The notes below the pieces were generated by a model. That model had not been told where the DNA came from. It searched no databases and saw only the letters and a program-made list of their open reading frames with translations. The translations under genes were made by a program, and so were the position numbers. Shown one piece after another: positions 22,821 through 29,522 of a DNA stretch of 64,000 nucleotides; the stretch's first letter is position 1, and the number at the start of each line of letters is the position of its first letter. The stretch is from a virus, in the IMG/VR virus record IMGVR_UViG_3300031787_000029, positions 47,084 to 111,083 of that record; one strand, 5' to 3'.

Positions 22821-22893
22821 TGTGCCAGTTGGCGGGCTGTCCACCAAATCCGCCAAAGGGGCTCAGGGCCCTGTATCTTAGCCATGTTGAGAC
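22821..22893 (+). promoter_or_regulatory. Hairpin-promoter module, GC-arm variant
   Basis: Stem TTGGCGG (22829-22835) with CCGCCAA (22850-22856); the right arm coincides with CGCCAA at -35. TATCTT at 22874-22879, leader AGCCATGTTGAGAC. Confidence 0.65.
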
Positions 22894-22904
22894 AAACAAA
22901 CGCA

Positions 22905-23183
22905 ATGAGTCAATTCATTTGTATCACTTTCGGTCCTCGCAATGATGATCCTGCACAATTCTGGAATGAGCGTACTTTCTGGGATCGTCAATCACAAGCA
23001 GAAAAGTGGGGTCTCAAGTCTCTCTCGATTGCAGGAACTTTCGGTTATGTTGTGATCGAAGATTGTGAAGATTCGTGGGAGATTGTTGATGAGTGCGGAG
23101 CACCTGATCATGCTGTGAGTATTTCCTGCGACAGACTTGGCACCTATTCTGTTCAACCTGCACCTAAACTCATTCTGATCTGA
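22905..23183 (+). CDS. Hypothetical protein, 92 residues
   Basis: ATG 22905 is used; the in-frame ATG at 22884 is in the module leader. Beta-rich core (FICITFGPRNDDP, LSIAGTFGYVVIEDCEDSWE). Unknown. Confidence 0.65.
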   Translation: MSQFICITFGPRNDDPAQFWNERTFWDRQSQAEKWGLKSLSIAGTFGYVVIEDCEDSWEIVDECGAPDHAVSISCDRLGTYSVQPAPKLILI

Positions 23184-23341
23184 TGAACAAACAAATGGAA
23201 ATGATCGACATTCTGCAAGAAGAATGCCGCAAAGATTCTGAACTCCTCGATATGATCATTGAGGAATATGTGATGGGGCTAAATGCTTTTGAAGAAGCAA
23301 ATCTTGAAGATTTTATTGTCAACAACTTCGGAGATCTTTGA
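23183..23341 (+). CDS. Hypothetical acidic helical protein
   Basis: 52 residues (MIDILQEECRKDSELLDMII). TGATG overlap upstream. Confidence 0.6.
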   Translation: MNKQMEMIDILQEECRKDSELLDMIIEEYVMGLNAFEEANLEDFIVNNFGDL

Positions 23342-23343
23342 TC

Positions 23344-23613
23344 ATGGCTGCTAACAACACTCTCGCACATCTCCGTGATCGTGTGCAGCGTTTGATTGAA
23401 CAACAGGGAGAAGATGCTCCTGCTGCTGCATTTATCTTTACCAATGCAGATGTATTCATTTGGGATGAAGGTGACGGAGATCAAATGCCTGTAGAACGTC
23501 AAATTGCTTCCGACATTCTCAATGAGATTGAGGACTATGATCACATTTACACTGAGGTATTTGATCTGATCGAAGAAGAACTCAAGGCTCGCAATCTTAT
23601 CGAAAATGACTGA
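23344..23613 (+). CDS. Hypothetical acidic protein, 89 residues
   Basis: ATG 23344. Helix (LAHLRDRVQRLIEQQ), Ala-rich strand (AAAFIFTNADVFIWDEGDG), then acidic helices. Overlaps the next gene by eight bases. Confidence 0.6.
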   Translation: MAANNTLAHLRDRVQRLIEQQGEDAPAAAFIFTNADVFIWDEGDGDQMPVERQIASDILNEIEDYDHIYTEVFDLIEEELKARNLIEND

Positions 23614-23806
23614 GCACACTGGTTACACTTTCAACCGAGTTAAGTTCACCAAAGATGAGGAAACTTGTCTCTTACGTTTGCTGTTCCAAGCACGAGATTG
23701 TGGGAACTGTAATGTTGATGAAGAATGGCTGCCTTTGTGTAATGATCTGATCACAAAGTATTACAACAGCCAGATCAAAGAAGCTCAACCTATCCAAACT
23801 CTCTGA
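23606..23806 (+). CDS. Hypothetical Cys-containing protein
   Basis: 66 residues. Four Cys (TCLLRLLFQARDCGNCN and later LCND) could bind a metal. Unknown. Confidence 0.55.
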   Translation: MTEHTGYTFNRVKFTKDEETCLLRLLFQARDCGNCNVDEEWLPLCNDLITKYYNSQIKEAQPIQTL

Positions 23807-23813
23807 AATTATC

Positions 23814-23969
23814 ATGGTCGTTCACTTCTATGAAGGTCAGTCTTACTCTTGGGAGTATTCCAACCGCAGCTATGATGATAGCGGATGCTGGGAGGATTAT
23901 CTGACTGCCGATGAGTATGAAGATGCTCTAGATCGTAAGCGGTTTGAGCAATCAAATCGAGACTGGTAG
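23814..23969 (+). CDS. Hypothetical small protein
   Basis: 51 residues, rich in Tyr, Trp and Asp (YEGQSYSWEYSNRSYDDSG). Its stop touches the next module. Confidence 0.55.
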   Translation: MVVHFYEGQSYSWEYSNRSYDDSGCWEDYLTADEYEDALDRKRFEQSNRDW

Positions 23970-24040
23970 GCCAATTCACTGGCTGCACACTAAAGCTGCC
24001 GAGTGCAGCCAGAACCTGTATCTTGGCCATGTTGAGAGGA
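23970..24040 (+). promoter_or_regulatory. Hairpin-promoter module, CTGGCTGCAC variant
   Basis: Perfect 10-bp stem CTGGCTGCAC (23979-23988) with GTGCAGCCAG (24003-24012). TGCCGA at 23997-24002 sits in the loop; TATCTT at 24019-24024; leader GGCCATGTTGAGAGGAA. Confidence 0.7.
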
Positions 24041-24051
24041 ATCGCTCCCCA

Positions 24052-24195
24052 ATGTTTGACGAACTCTGGTCCGAGATTGCTGATGCTCCTGGTGAGATCT
24101 TCGACCGTCCGATGACAGCAGAAGAACGAGCTGAGTTTCAGAGAGTCTGTGAAATGTCTGAAGAAGAGTATTACTATTACATGGAAGCTGCCTGA
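24052..24195 (+). CDS. Hypothetical acidic protein, 47 residues
   Basis: ATG 24052 follows the module leader; the longer frame from 23944 crosses the promoter. Sequence DELWSEIADAPGEIFD then RAEFQRVCEMSEEEYYYYME. Unknown. Confidence 0.6.
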   Translation: MFDELWSEIADAPGEIFDRPMTAEERAEFQRVCEMSEEEYYYYMEAA

Positions 24196-24196
24196 A

Positions 24197-24376
24197 ATGA
24201 TGAACGATCTCCGTCAACGTTGTATGGATCTCGCCGATGAAATGTCGGCCGAGATCAATGGCAACCTGTTCTATGTTCCCGACGAAGACATAGAGAACTG
24301 CCTCAAAGCTCTGACTGAGGATAACATCCAAGATGTCGCAGCTGAACTTGCAAACCTAGCTCACTGGTTTAACTGA
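24197..24376 (+). CDS. Hypothetical helical protein
   Basis: 59 residues from ATG 24197 (or 24200). Helices DLRQRCMDLADEM, IENCLKAL and VAAELANLAHW resemble the LREL family of the first cluster in layout only. Confidence 0.6.
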   Translation: MMNDLRQRCMDLADEMSAEINGNLFYVPDEDIENCLKALTEDNIQDVAAELANLAHWFN

Positions 24377-24378
24377 TC

Positions 24379-24576
24379 ATGAATCTGAACACTCTTGAAT
24401 TGCTCATTGCTGACTGCTTTGAGTACATCAATGACAACGATCCCAAAGCTGGTGCGTATTGGAGCAACCAACTCTTCACCAAGCAAGGTGACATCAAACG
24501 TCATATGATTACTGAGATGACGCTTCAGCGGCTAGAGAACATCGCTGCTGAACTCTGCGACTATCAGGAAGTCTGA
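24379..24576 (+). CDS. Hypothetical helical protein
   Basis: 65 residues (LNTLELLIADCFEYINDNDP, LQRLENIAAELCDY). Two bases after the previous stop. Unknown. Confidence 0.6.
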   Translation: MNLNTLELLIADCFEYINDNDPKAGAYWSNQLFTKQGDIKRHMITEMTLQRLENIAAELCDYQEV

Positions 24577-24604
24577 TTAACACAAACACAACACACACAA
24601 AACA

Positions 24605-24931
24605 ATGGAACTGACCAAAGCTTTCCCTCCCGCTGACGATCTGATCATGAAACTGCAAGAGATTGATTACAGCAAACACTTCCACAAATACATGGACATT
24701 GTTGAAACTATTGTGGTGTGGATTGCCGCAATCGCTACTATCATCTTCGAGAAGCTGCAGACGATGCGATTCAAAACTCCCGACACGATTGCTGACTACT
24801 TCTACTTCAACATCAACATGATTGCTGCTCCTGGTGATGAGATTGTGGGTCTGAGTGTAGGCAATCGTTACATCGGTTTCTATGGCGACTCTCTGAACTG
24901 GGGTGTGCTCGACGAGAACGGCTGCCTTTGA
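24605..24931 (+). CDS. Hypothetical protein with one TM segment
   Basis: 108 residues. Residues about 32-52 (IVETIVVWIAAIATIIFEKL) are hydrophobic; flanking parts are soluble, with a beta-rich C-terminus (VGNRYIGFYGDSLNWGV). Followed by a strong terminator. Confidence 0.65.
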   Translation: MELTKAFPPADDLIMKLQEIDYSKHFHKYMDIVETIVVWIAAIATIIFEKLQTMRFKTPDTIADYFYFNINMIAAPGDEIVGLSVGNRYIGFYGDSLNWGVLDENGCL

Positions 24932-24960
24932 TTTGAGCGAACAATTAAATTGATTTAATT

Positions 24961-25013
24961 CTGGCTGCATGGAGTGATCCAACCTACCATGCAGCCAGTT
25001 TTAACGCTTTTTC
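24961..25013 (+). terminator. Strong intrinsic terminator
   Basis: Perfect 12-bp stem CTGGCTGCATGG (24961-24972) with CCATGCAGCCAG (24987-24998), then TTTTAACGCTTTTT. The arm shares CTGGCTGCA with the module at 23970. Confidence 0.85.
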
Positions 25014-25105
25014 CGGTTTCTGCCGTAGTGGTGGCCATGAGTCTCACCGCTTGCGACTTGAGACTGGCTGGGGGCTGGGTCAGATCCTACCAAACCTGGC
25101 CGGTG
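25014..25105. other. GC-rich spacer with one hairpin
   Basis: No gene seen. Contains a 7-bp inverted repeat AGTCTCA/TGAGACT around 25040-25066 and a CTGGCTGGGGGCTGGG tract. May be a decayed module. Confidence 0.35.
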
Positions 25106-25175
25106 TGTGACAATCGGGTGGCTGTCCACTGATCCCGCCGAGAGGGCCCGTTAGGCCCTATATTGGCCACATGAG
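25106..25175 (+). promoter_or_regulatory. Hairpin-promoter module
   Basis: CGCCGA at 25136-25141, 17-base spacer, TATATT at 25159-25164, then GGCCACATGAGGGAGAGGG, which supplies a ribosome binding site. Confidence 0.65.
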
Positions 25176-25221
25176 GGAGAGGGAACGACCTCCCCCCACC
25201 AAACCATTCTCCGCTCAAACC

Positions 25222-25536
25222 ATGCGTAAGATCGAAACTCTGATGAACCAGGCCATCCAGAAAGAAATCGACTGGAAGCTGGACAACACTGAAGTAATCA
25301 GCTGCTCCAACGTTTCTGATGTCTACCTGCATGGCAACCTGATTGCTCGTATCGGTGAAACTTGGATGGAACTGTTTGACGGTGGCTGGCAGACTGCTAC
25401 CACCAAGTCCCGTCTGAATGCTATTCTCTCTGCACACGGCTGCCCTGGTGAGCGTGTCTTCCAACAGAAAGGCCAGTGGTTCATCACCATCAACGGAGCT
25501 AAGGTTCCTTTCTTCTCGGGTATGCGTCTGAACTGA
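25222..25536 (+). CDS. Conserved cyanophage protein ('MRKIE…GGWQT')
   Basis: 104 residues; ATG 25222 is chosen over 25171, which is in the leader. MRKIETLMNQAIQKEIDWKL, VYLHGNLIARIG, DGGWQTATTKSRLNAI and FSGMRLN match a protein common in cyanophages of several morphotypes. No function is established to my knowledge. One-base overlap with the next gene. Confidence 0.8.
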   Translation: MRKIETLMNQAIQKEIDWKLDNTEVISCSNVSDVYLHGNLIARIGETWMELFDGGWQTATTKSRLNAILSAHGCPGERVFQQKGQWFITINGAKVPFFSGMRLN

Positions 25537-25694
25537 TGGCTAGAACCAAAACGCTAACATTCAAGTCACCAAACAAAATGAAAACAATTGGCCTGATCTT
25601 TGTGATAGCGTTTCTGATCTTTCCATCAGTTCGCTACACCACTGGGAGCATTCTGCACTCCACTGGTGACTTCATTCAATCCACAGCTGATTGA
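25536..25694 (+). CDS. Single-TM or signal-bearing peptide
   Basis: 52 residues from ATG 25536; ATG 25578 (MKTIGLIFVIAFLIFPSV) would give a 38-residue peptide. Hydrophobic segment near the start, then a soluble tail. Unknown. Confidence 0.55.
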   Translation: MARTKTLTFKSPNKMKTIGLIFVIAFLIFPSVRYTTGSILHSTGDFIQSTAD

Positions 25695-25699
25695 TTACG

Positions 25700-25861
25700 A
25701 TGAAGCACACCAACACAGTTCGCATCATTGACCGCCTCGGCTTGTTCCCTGAAACTAGAGGAAAAGCCCGCTACATCTCGGTCAAAACTTATGCTCATGC
25801 AATGGAGATTGTCGATGAGCAAAACAAACTTGGCAACACAGCCACACTGATTAACTGGTAA
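25700..25861 (+). CDS. Small basic protein
   Basis: 53 residues (TVRIIDRLGLFPETRGKARY). Resembles a small nucleic-acid-binding fold by charge only. Unknown. Confidence 0.55.
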   Translation: MKHTNTVRIIDRLGLFPETRGKARYISVKTYAHAMEIVDEQNKLGNTATLINW

Positions 25862-25867
25862 CAAATT

Positions 25868-26035
25868 ATGGCTAAAGATTCTACAATGGTTGAAACTGAA
25901 TACTACGAGCTTCCGCTTGATTTTTATCTGAAGTGTGAGTTCATTGCTGCTCAATTAGAGGTCACAGTTGATTACCTTCTGGAGGAGTTTTACGATGATG
26001 GTGAACTCATTGTGCCAAACTTTGTGCAGGAATGA
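25868..26035 (+). CDS. Small acidic protein
   Basis: 55 residues (YYELPLDFYLKCEFIAAQLE, VDYLLEEFYDDGELIVP). Last gene before the next module. Unknown. Confidence 0.55.
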   Translation: MAKDSTMVETEYYELPLDFYLKCEFIAAQLEVTVDYLLEEFYDDGELIVPNFVQE

Positions 26036-26044
26036 GCAACAATA

Positions 26045-26114
26045 GGACAGTCTGATGGCTGTCCACTAAATACGCCGCACCCAGCCAGAACTGGTATCTT
26101 AGCCATGTTGAGAG
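26045..26114 (+). promoter_or_regulatory. Hairpin-promoter module
   Basis: GGACAG (26045-26050) with CTGTCC (26059-26064), ACGCCG at 26072-26077, 17-base spacer, TATCTT at 26095-26100, leader AGCCATGTTGAGAG. Confidence 0.7.
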
Positions 26115-26131
26115 ATTCAACCGAACCCCAA

Positions 26132-26263
26132 ATGTTCACAATCACCTATCAAGTTCCCTACAACAACTGTGAGTGGCGGACTCAAAGCTTCAAGACTCTC
26201 GCTGAAGCAGAGTCGATGATAGCTTTCTACCGCTCCTGTGGTTCACCTGCTAAACTTGTCTGA
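26132..26263 (+). CDS. Hypothetical small protein
   Basis: 43 residues (FTITYQVPYNNCEWRTQSFK, then helix LAEAESMIAFYRS). Beta-alpha layout. Unknown. Confidence 0.55.
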   Translation: MFTITYQVPYNNCEWRTQSFKTLAEAESMIAFYRSCGSPAKLV

Positions 26264-26265
26264 TC

Positions 26266-26502
26266 ATGAAAACTTTAACTCTTCAAGTTACAGACGTTGA
26301 GTTTGATTTTGATGATGAAGATTTTACGATTGAAGAGCAACTAGAAGTTATCAGCTCTGTCGTTGGTAACACCTTTGAGGTTGAAGTTGATGATGACGAT
26401 GATGATGAAGCCATCGCACATTGTCTAGTTGAAGAGGTGACAGATGCCACTGGTTGGTGTGTCTTCTCTCTTAATTTTGTTCACATTCTTAACACTCACT
26501 GA
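26266..26502 (+). CDS. Very acidic protein
   Basis: 78 residues with an Asp run (FEVEVDDDDDDEAIAHCLVE) and an acidic N-terminal half. DNA mimicry is conceivable but unsupported. Confidence 0.6.
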   Translation: MKTLTLQVTDVEFDFDDEDFTIEEQLEVISSVVGNTFEVEVDDDDDDEAIAHCLVEEVTDATGWCVFSLNFVHILNTH

Positions 26503-26503
26503 C

Positions 26504-26650
26504 ATGCGAATCGCTCTTCTGATTGCTACTCTTGCTCTTGGGCTGAAGACTGGTCTTGCTGCTCATGCGACTGTGAATGCTTATCAAGAAGCACAAGCCG
26601 AACGGATGTGCCAGATTGATCCAAGCTACTGCGGACTGAAGCAAAAATAG
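26504..26650 (+). CDS. Small secreted peptide
   Basis: 48 residues. ATG 26504. N-terminal hydrophobic signal (RIALLIATLALGLKTGLAAH) and a mature part with two Cys (MCQIDPSYCGL) that could pair. Likely periplasmic. Confidence 0.6.
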   Translation: MRIALLIATLALGLKTGLAAHATVNAYQEAQAERMCQIDPSYCGLKQK

Positions 26651-26716
26651 GACAGTTGGATGGCTGTCCACTCAATCCGCCGAACCGACCCGTTTGGCCC
26701 TATATTGGCCACATGA
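26650..26716 (+). promoter_or_regulatory. Hairpin-promoter module
   Basis: GGACAG/CTGTCC inverted repeat, CGCCGA at 26678-26683, 17-base spacer, TATATT at 26701-26706. The leader is very short and ATG 26713 lies within GGCCACATGAAG, so the transcript may be nearly leaderless. Confidence 0.7.
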
Positions 26717-27039
26717 AGAACGAAACCGCTCAAATGTCACTTTTCTCCCAAGGCTGGAAAGCTGAAGTCTACTTCGGTAGCGAGTTGACTGCTCATCATA
26801 TGAACACCCGTTCGGTGTATCGTTTCAAGGAGAATGCCAATGTGAGCATCACTCACTCCGGAAAGTATGCTGAGAATGGAACTGTGGATGTGTTCGCAGT
26901 TTCTATTCGTGAGGAGATCAATCCTCGTCACTCTGTGACACAAACTGTTGAGACTTTTGATAACTGGTTGGACGCATACTACTGCGGTGTTCAGTGTGTC
27001 AACAATCTGAACAGCGACATTCTCGCTGCTCAATGCTGA
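26713..27039 (+). CDS. Hypothetical protein, 108 residues
   Basis: ATG 26713 is about seven bases after the -10 box; ATG 26734 (MSLFSQGW) could instead be used. Beta-rich (WKAEVYFGSELTAHHMNTRS), with a Cys pair near the end. Unknown. Confidence 0.65.
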   Translation: MKNETAQMSLFSQGWKAEVYFGSELTAHHMNTRSVYRFKENANVSITHSGKYAENGTVDVFAVSIREEINPRHSVTQTVETFDNWLDAYYCGVQCVNNLNSDILAAQC

Positions 27040-27056
27040 TCGGTTAGGGTTAGGTG

Positions 27057-27127
27057 GGACAGTCATCTGGCTGTCCACCAAATCCGCCGAGACCAGCCAC
27101 CTGATGTATTCTAGCCATGTTGAGAGG
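27057..27127 (+). promoter_or_regulatory. Hairpin-promoter module
   Basis: GGACAG/CTGTCC inverted repeat, CCGCCG at 27084-27089, 17-base spacer, TATTCT at 27107-27112, leader AGCCATGTTGAGAGGAA. Confidence 0.7.
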
Positions 27128-27139
27128 AATCCGAACCGA

Positions 27140-27316
27140 ATGAAAGTCTACGCTGTGATCGCTGGAATTGATTACGAAGGCGAAGTGTTTGATACTCTGC
27201 GCCTGTTCGATTGCAAGTCTGCCGCAGAAGCATATGAGGCAGAACTTGATGCAAACTATGATTATACCCTGATGGAAGCCCGTGAGGTGATCATGGAATC
27301 TGCAATCGCTGCTTGA
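27140..27316 (+). CDS. Hypothetical small protein
   Basis: 58 residues. ATG 27140, downstream of the leader ribosome binding site. Strand-helix pattern (KVYAVIAGIDYEGEVF, SAAEAYEAELDANY). Unknown. Confidence 0.6.
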   Translation: MKVYAVIAGIDYEGEVFDTLRLFDCKSAAEAYEAELDANYDYTLMEAREVIMESAIAA

Positions 27317-27318
27317 TC

Positions 27319-27480
27319 ATGAAAAACTATCGAGTTCGTGTTGAGACTTATGATGGCTGTGTCACGATTTGGTATGAGAAATCCAAGGCCAAATCCGCAG
27401 ACAAATTGATTCTCAATCGTGTCTACAATCAGCTCTGTGGGCTGAATGTCAAAGAAATCGAAGTTACTCCTTCCGTCTGA
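27319..27480 (+). CDS. Hypothetical small protein
   Basis: 53 residues with the strand-helix-strand plan seen at 8565 and 20396 (YRVRVETYDGCVTIWYEKSK, VKEIEVTPSV). Confidence 0.6.
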   Translation: MKNYRVRVETYDGCVTIWYEKSKAKSADKLILNRVYNQLCGLNVKEIEVTPSV

Positions 27481-27507
27481 ACTTTTCACACTAATTAACA
27501 CAAACTC

Positions 27508-27681
27508 ATGAATCGCCAAGAACTTCAAGATCAGCTCATTCAGACAATCCTCGATGGTATGGATCTGAAATGTTTGCTTCAAATGTGTTACGATGTGATG
27601 GATGAGAATTATGATAAGTATTCGGATGAAGAATTGATTACTGAATGTGAAGAATACTATCCCGAACTTCTAGAGGGCTGA
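27508..27681 (+). CDS. Small acidic helical protein
   Basis: 57 residues (RQELQDQLIQTILDGMDLKC then DEELITECEEYYPELL). Unknown. Confidence 0.55.
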   Translation: MNRQELQDQLIQTILDGMDLKCLLQMCYDVMDENYDKYSDEELITECEEYYPELLEG

Positions 27682-27752
27682 TTCGCCATTCGCAAATAGA
27701 GAATGAGATGCGCTCTAAAGACACTCAAACTCACCAACACCAACACACTCAA

Positions 27753-27878
27753 ATGATCGCAACTCGTAAAGACTTCTTCATCGCTGTGCTTGATCAGTTT
27801 GCTACTAATGGTAACGAACTTCTGCAACTTCTGGATGACATTGTGAACGGCGAATGTGAATGCTATCTTGAAGACTGA
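27753..27878 (+). CDS. Small helical protein
   Basis: 41 residues (TRKDFFIAVLDQFATNGNEL). Layout similar to the preceding protein, so possibly a diverged duplicate. Confidence 0.5.
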   Translation: MIATRKDFFIAVLDQFATNGNELLQLLDDIVNGECECYLED

Positions 27879-27917
27879 TTAACTGTTCATTTCTTACACT
27901 TTTTCTTCTTTTCTCTC

Positions 27918-28085
27918 ATGACTCTTCAATCTGCAATCGCTCAACTTCGCGCTGCTCGCAACGGCGCTGAAATGCTCCAAGTTCTCGACATGCTCGCACA
28001 AGACTCTGTAGGTTACACCTATGCCGAGTCCCCACAAATCGCCAAGGTTCTCGGAGTGCCCACACTTGAAGCTGTAGAGCTCTGA
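27918..28085 (+). CDS. Small helical protein
   Basis: 55 residues (LQSAIAQLRAARNGAEMLQV). Two helices and a short C-terminal part. A terminator follows. Confidence 0.55.
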   Translation: MTLQSAIAQLRAARNGAEMLQVLDMLAQDSVGYTYAESPQIAKVLGVPTLEAVEL

Positions 28086-28094
28086 TGGTATAAT
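28066..28094 (+). promoter_or_regulatory. Promoter overlapping the gene end
   Basis: TTGAAG (28066-28071), 17-base spacer, TATAAT (28089-28094). The expected start site falls within the following terminator stem, so its transcript would escape termination. Confidence 0.5.
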
Positions 28095-28121
28095 AAAGGG
28101 GGCTCACATCCCCCCCTTTTT
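28095..28121 (+). terminator. Intrinsic terminator
   Basis: AAAGGGGG (28095-28102) pairs with CCCCCTTT (28112-28119), followed by a T-run to 28121. Confidence 0.8.
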
Positions 28122-28123
28122 GT

Positions 28124-28288
28124 ATGACTGATACGGAGAAACTTCTCGAACTTTCAGAGTTAATCAGACAGATCATCTTTGCTCTAGAGATGACACAATA
28201 CGAAATCTCCGATTCACAACAAAAGAATAATGTTCTAGAACTCTCTGAGATCTATCACCAGAAGATGATTGCTATTCTAACCACATGA
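28124..28288 (+). CDS. Small helical protein
   Basis: 54 residues, continuous amphipathic helix (EKLLELSELIRQIIFALEMT). ATGA overlap with the next gene. Confidence 0.55.
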   Translation: MTDTEKLLELSELIRQIIFALEMTQYEISDSQQKNNVLELSEIYHQKMIAILTT

Positions 28289-28413
28289 AGAAACACCATC
28301 TGATTGTTGCTTCAATCATCCCAGCTATCCTACTCACATTCGCAACGATTCGTGATAGCTGCGCAAACCCCGATTATGCCAATTACTTCACAGAATCATG
28401 CAAAACAAAGTAG
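28285..28413 (+). CDS. Small secreted or membrane peptide
   Basis: 42 residues. N-terminal hydrophobic segment (LIVASIIPAILLTFATI), then a tail with two Cys. Possibly periplasmic. Confidence 0.55.
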   Translation: MKKHHLIVASIIPAILLTFATIRDSCANPDYANYFTESCKTK

Positions 28414-28553
28414 AAAACTGGGTGGACAATCTAACACTCACACAACAACAAAAAGTTTACAACGAGATCGTGGATTATTTCACAAGTGAGGTGATTAAAG
28501 AGGTGTTATCAAAGTATGACAATTCTCTTGACATTGAACATCTAAACGTATAA
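28398..28553 (+). CDS. Small helical protein
   Basis: 51 residues (LTQQQKVYNEIVDYFTSEVI). Starts inside the previous gene; its end overlaps the next promoter. Confidence 0.5.
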   Translation: MQNKVENWVDNLTLTQQQKVYNEIVDYFTSEVIKEVLSKYDNSLDIEHLNV

Positions 28554-28556
28554 AAT
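28528..28556 (+). promoter_or_regulatory. Sigma-70-type promoter
   Basis: TTGACA (28528-28533), 17-base spacer, TAAAAT (28551-28556), upstream of ATG 28595. Confidence 0.6.
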
Positions 28557-28594
28557 AGTAACGTACTTTCATTCACACTTAAGGACACACACTT

Positions 28595-28780
28595 ATGCAA
28601 ACCATCAACAACAAAGTTACACGTTACAGAGTTACCTTGGACTTTACAGTTGATACATCTAACTGTGTAAGTCCTAAAGAATGGAATTGGGCTTCACTTC
28701 TCGAACTCGGTAACAACGAATCAGTCAATGAGGTTTATGTAGAGAACCTCGGAGAATATACCACTCGTAGGAGTAAGTAA
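28595..28780 (+). CDS. Hypothetical beta-rich protein
   Basis: 61 residues (KVTRYRVTLDFTVDTSNCVS). First gene from the promoter at 28528; AAGGA precedes the start. One-base overlap with the next gene. Confidence 0.6.
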   Translation: MQTINNKVTRYRVTLDFTVDTSNCVSPKEWNWASLLELGNNESVNEVYVENLGEYTTRRSK

Positions 28781-28929
28781 TGGACCTCACTACCGCTCAC
28801 CCTTACGGGGAAGAAAGTTTGTTCGATTTTGAACAAGAGATCAATGATCAGTATGCTGCTCAGTATGATGAAGATATGATCTTCGATGATTACTCTAGTG
28901 GCATAGATGCTGAGAGTTATGATCCTTGA
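28780..28929 (+). CDS. Very acidic small protein
   Basis: 49 residues (LFDFEQEINDQYAAQYDEDM). Last gene before the origin-like region. Unknown. Confidence 0.55.
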   Translation: MDLTTAHPYGEESLFDFEQEINDQYAAQYDEDMIFDDYSSGIDAESYDP

Positions 28930-29295
28930 TTGATCTCTGATTGTTTATACTGTTTTCCACAGCTTTATGATACCTTTGTGGAAAAAGCTGTGGAAAACAA
29001 GCCATTAAAAAAAGGCTAAAAAAATCAAGCTTGTGTGAAAGCTTTCTCGTTTATGTTCTCTCTGTGGCCCCTCTGATGGCTTATAAAAAAGCCTCTGAGA
29101 CCTTGTAATCTTAGCGGGCAGGCTATCACACGACCGCATAAATGTCAAGAGACCCCCCACATAAGTCTCCGGGACCACACAGTTTGAGCAACATAAGGTC
29201 TCACAGTTTCTTATAGTTTTCCACAGCACTTGTGGAAAAAGTCTATAAGTTTTCCACAGTCTTATGAGCACTCTAAGTCCCCCACATCTCGGAGC

Positions 29296-29324
29296 TTGAC
29301 ATAAGCTCTCTGAGGCCTTATAAT
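29296..29324 (+). promoter_or_regulatory. Perfect-consensus sigma-70 promoter
   Basis: TTGACA (29296-29301), exactly 17 bases, TATAAT (29319-29324). No gene starts within about 190 bases, so the product may be an untranslated or priming RNA. Confidence 0.7.
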
Positions 29325-29331
29325 AACTCTG

Positions 29332-29405
29332 TGGGAGTGCATAAAGGGGCTGAGTGCTTAAGCTCTTTGAGCCGGCTTAAGTAAAGCTCAAGCCACAAAG
29401 ACTCA
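29332..29405 (+). ncRNA. Possible structured RNA downstream of the perfect promoter
   Basis: Region containing inverted elements CTTAAGC/GCTTAAG and GAGC/GCTC and no open frame of note. Called only because a consensus promoter points into it. Confidence 0.25.
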
Positions 29406-29430
29406 TGAGCCTACCATAGAACCTTGACAA

Positions 29431-29515
29431 CTGAGATACACAATGGACACTTATCTAACTGGCCACAGAATGTGCCAGAGGGAGCCAGATCCCGTATATT
29501 AGCCATGTTGAGAGG
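29431..29515 (+). promoter_or_regulatory. Hairpin-promoter module (degenerate)
   Basis: TATATT at 29495-29500 with AGCCATGTTGAGAGGAA leader. GTGCCA lies 17 bases upstream. The inverted repeat TGGCCACAGAATGTGCCA is imperfect. Confidence 0.6.
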
Positions 29516-29522
29516 AACACAC

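Larger units (their letters stand above)
28930..29430. other. Candidate replication origin with six DnaA boxes
   Basis: About 500 bases with no supported gene. TTTTCCACA, the cyanobacterial-type DnaA box, occurs at 28953-28961, 29217-29225 and 29250-29258; its complement TGTGGAAAA at 28977-28985, 28989-28997 and 29231-29239. The boxes form two groups of three. Between the groups lies an A-rich run (29005-29026) that could melt. A consensus promoter and a repeated 12-mer follow. Origin function is inferred from host knowledge; T4-like phages usually do not depend on DnaA. Confidence 0.55.

Noticed and set aside
7921-27127. Dispersed modules as a mobile element or CRISPR-like array
   Set aside because: No transposase, target duplications or regular spacing; each copy sits directly before a gene.
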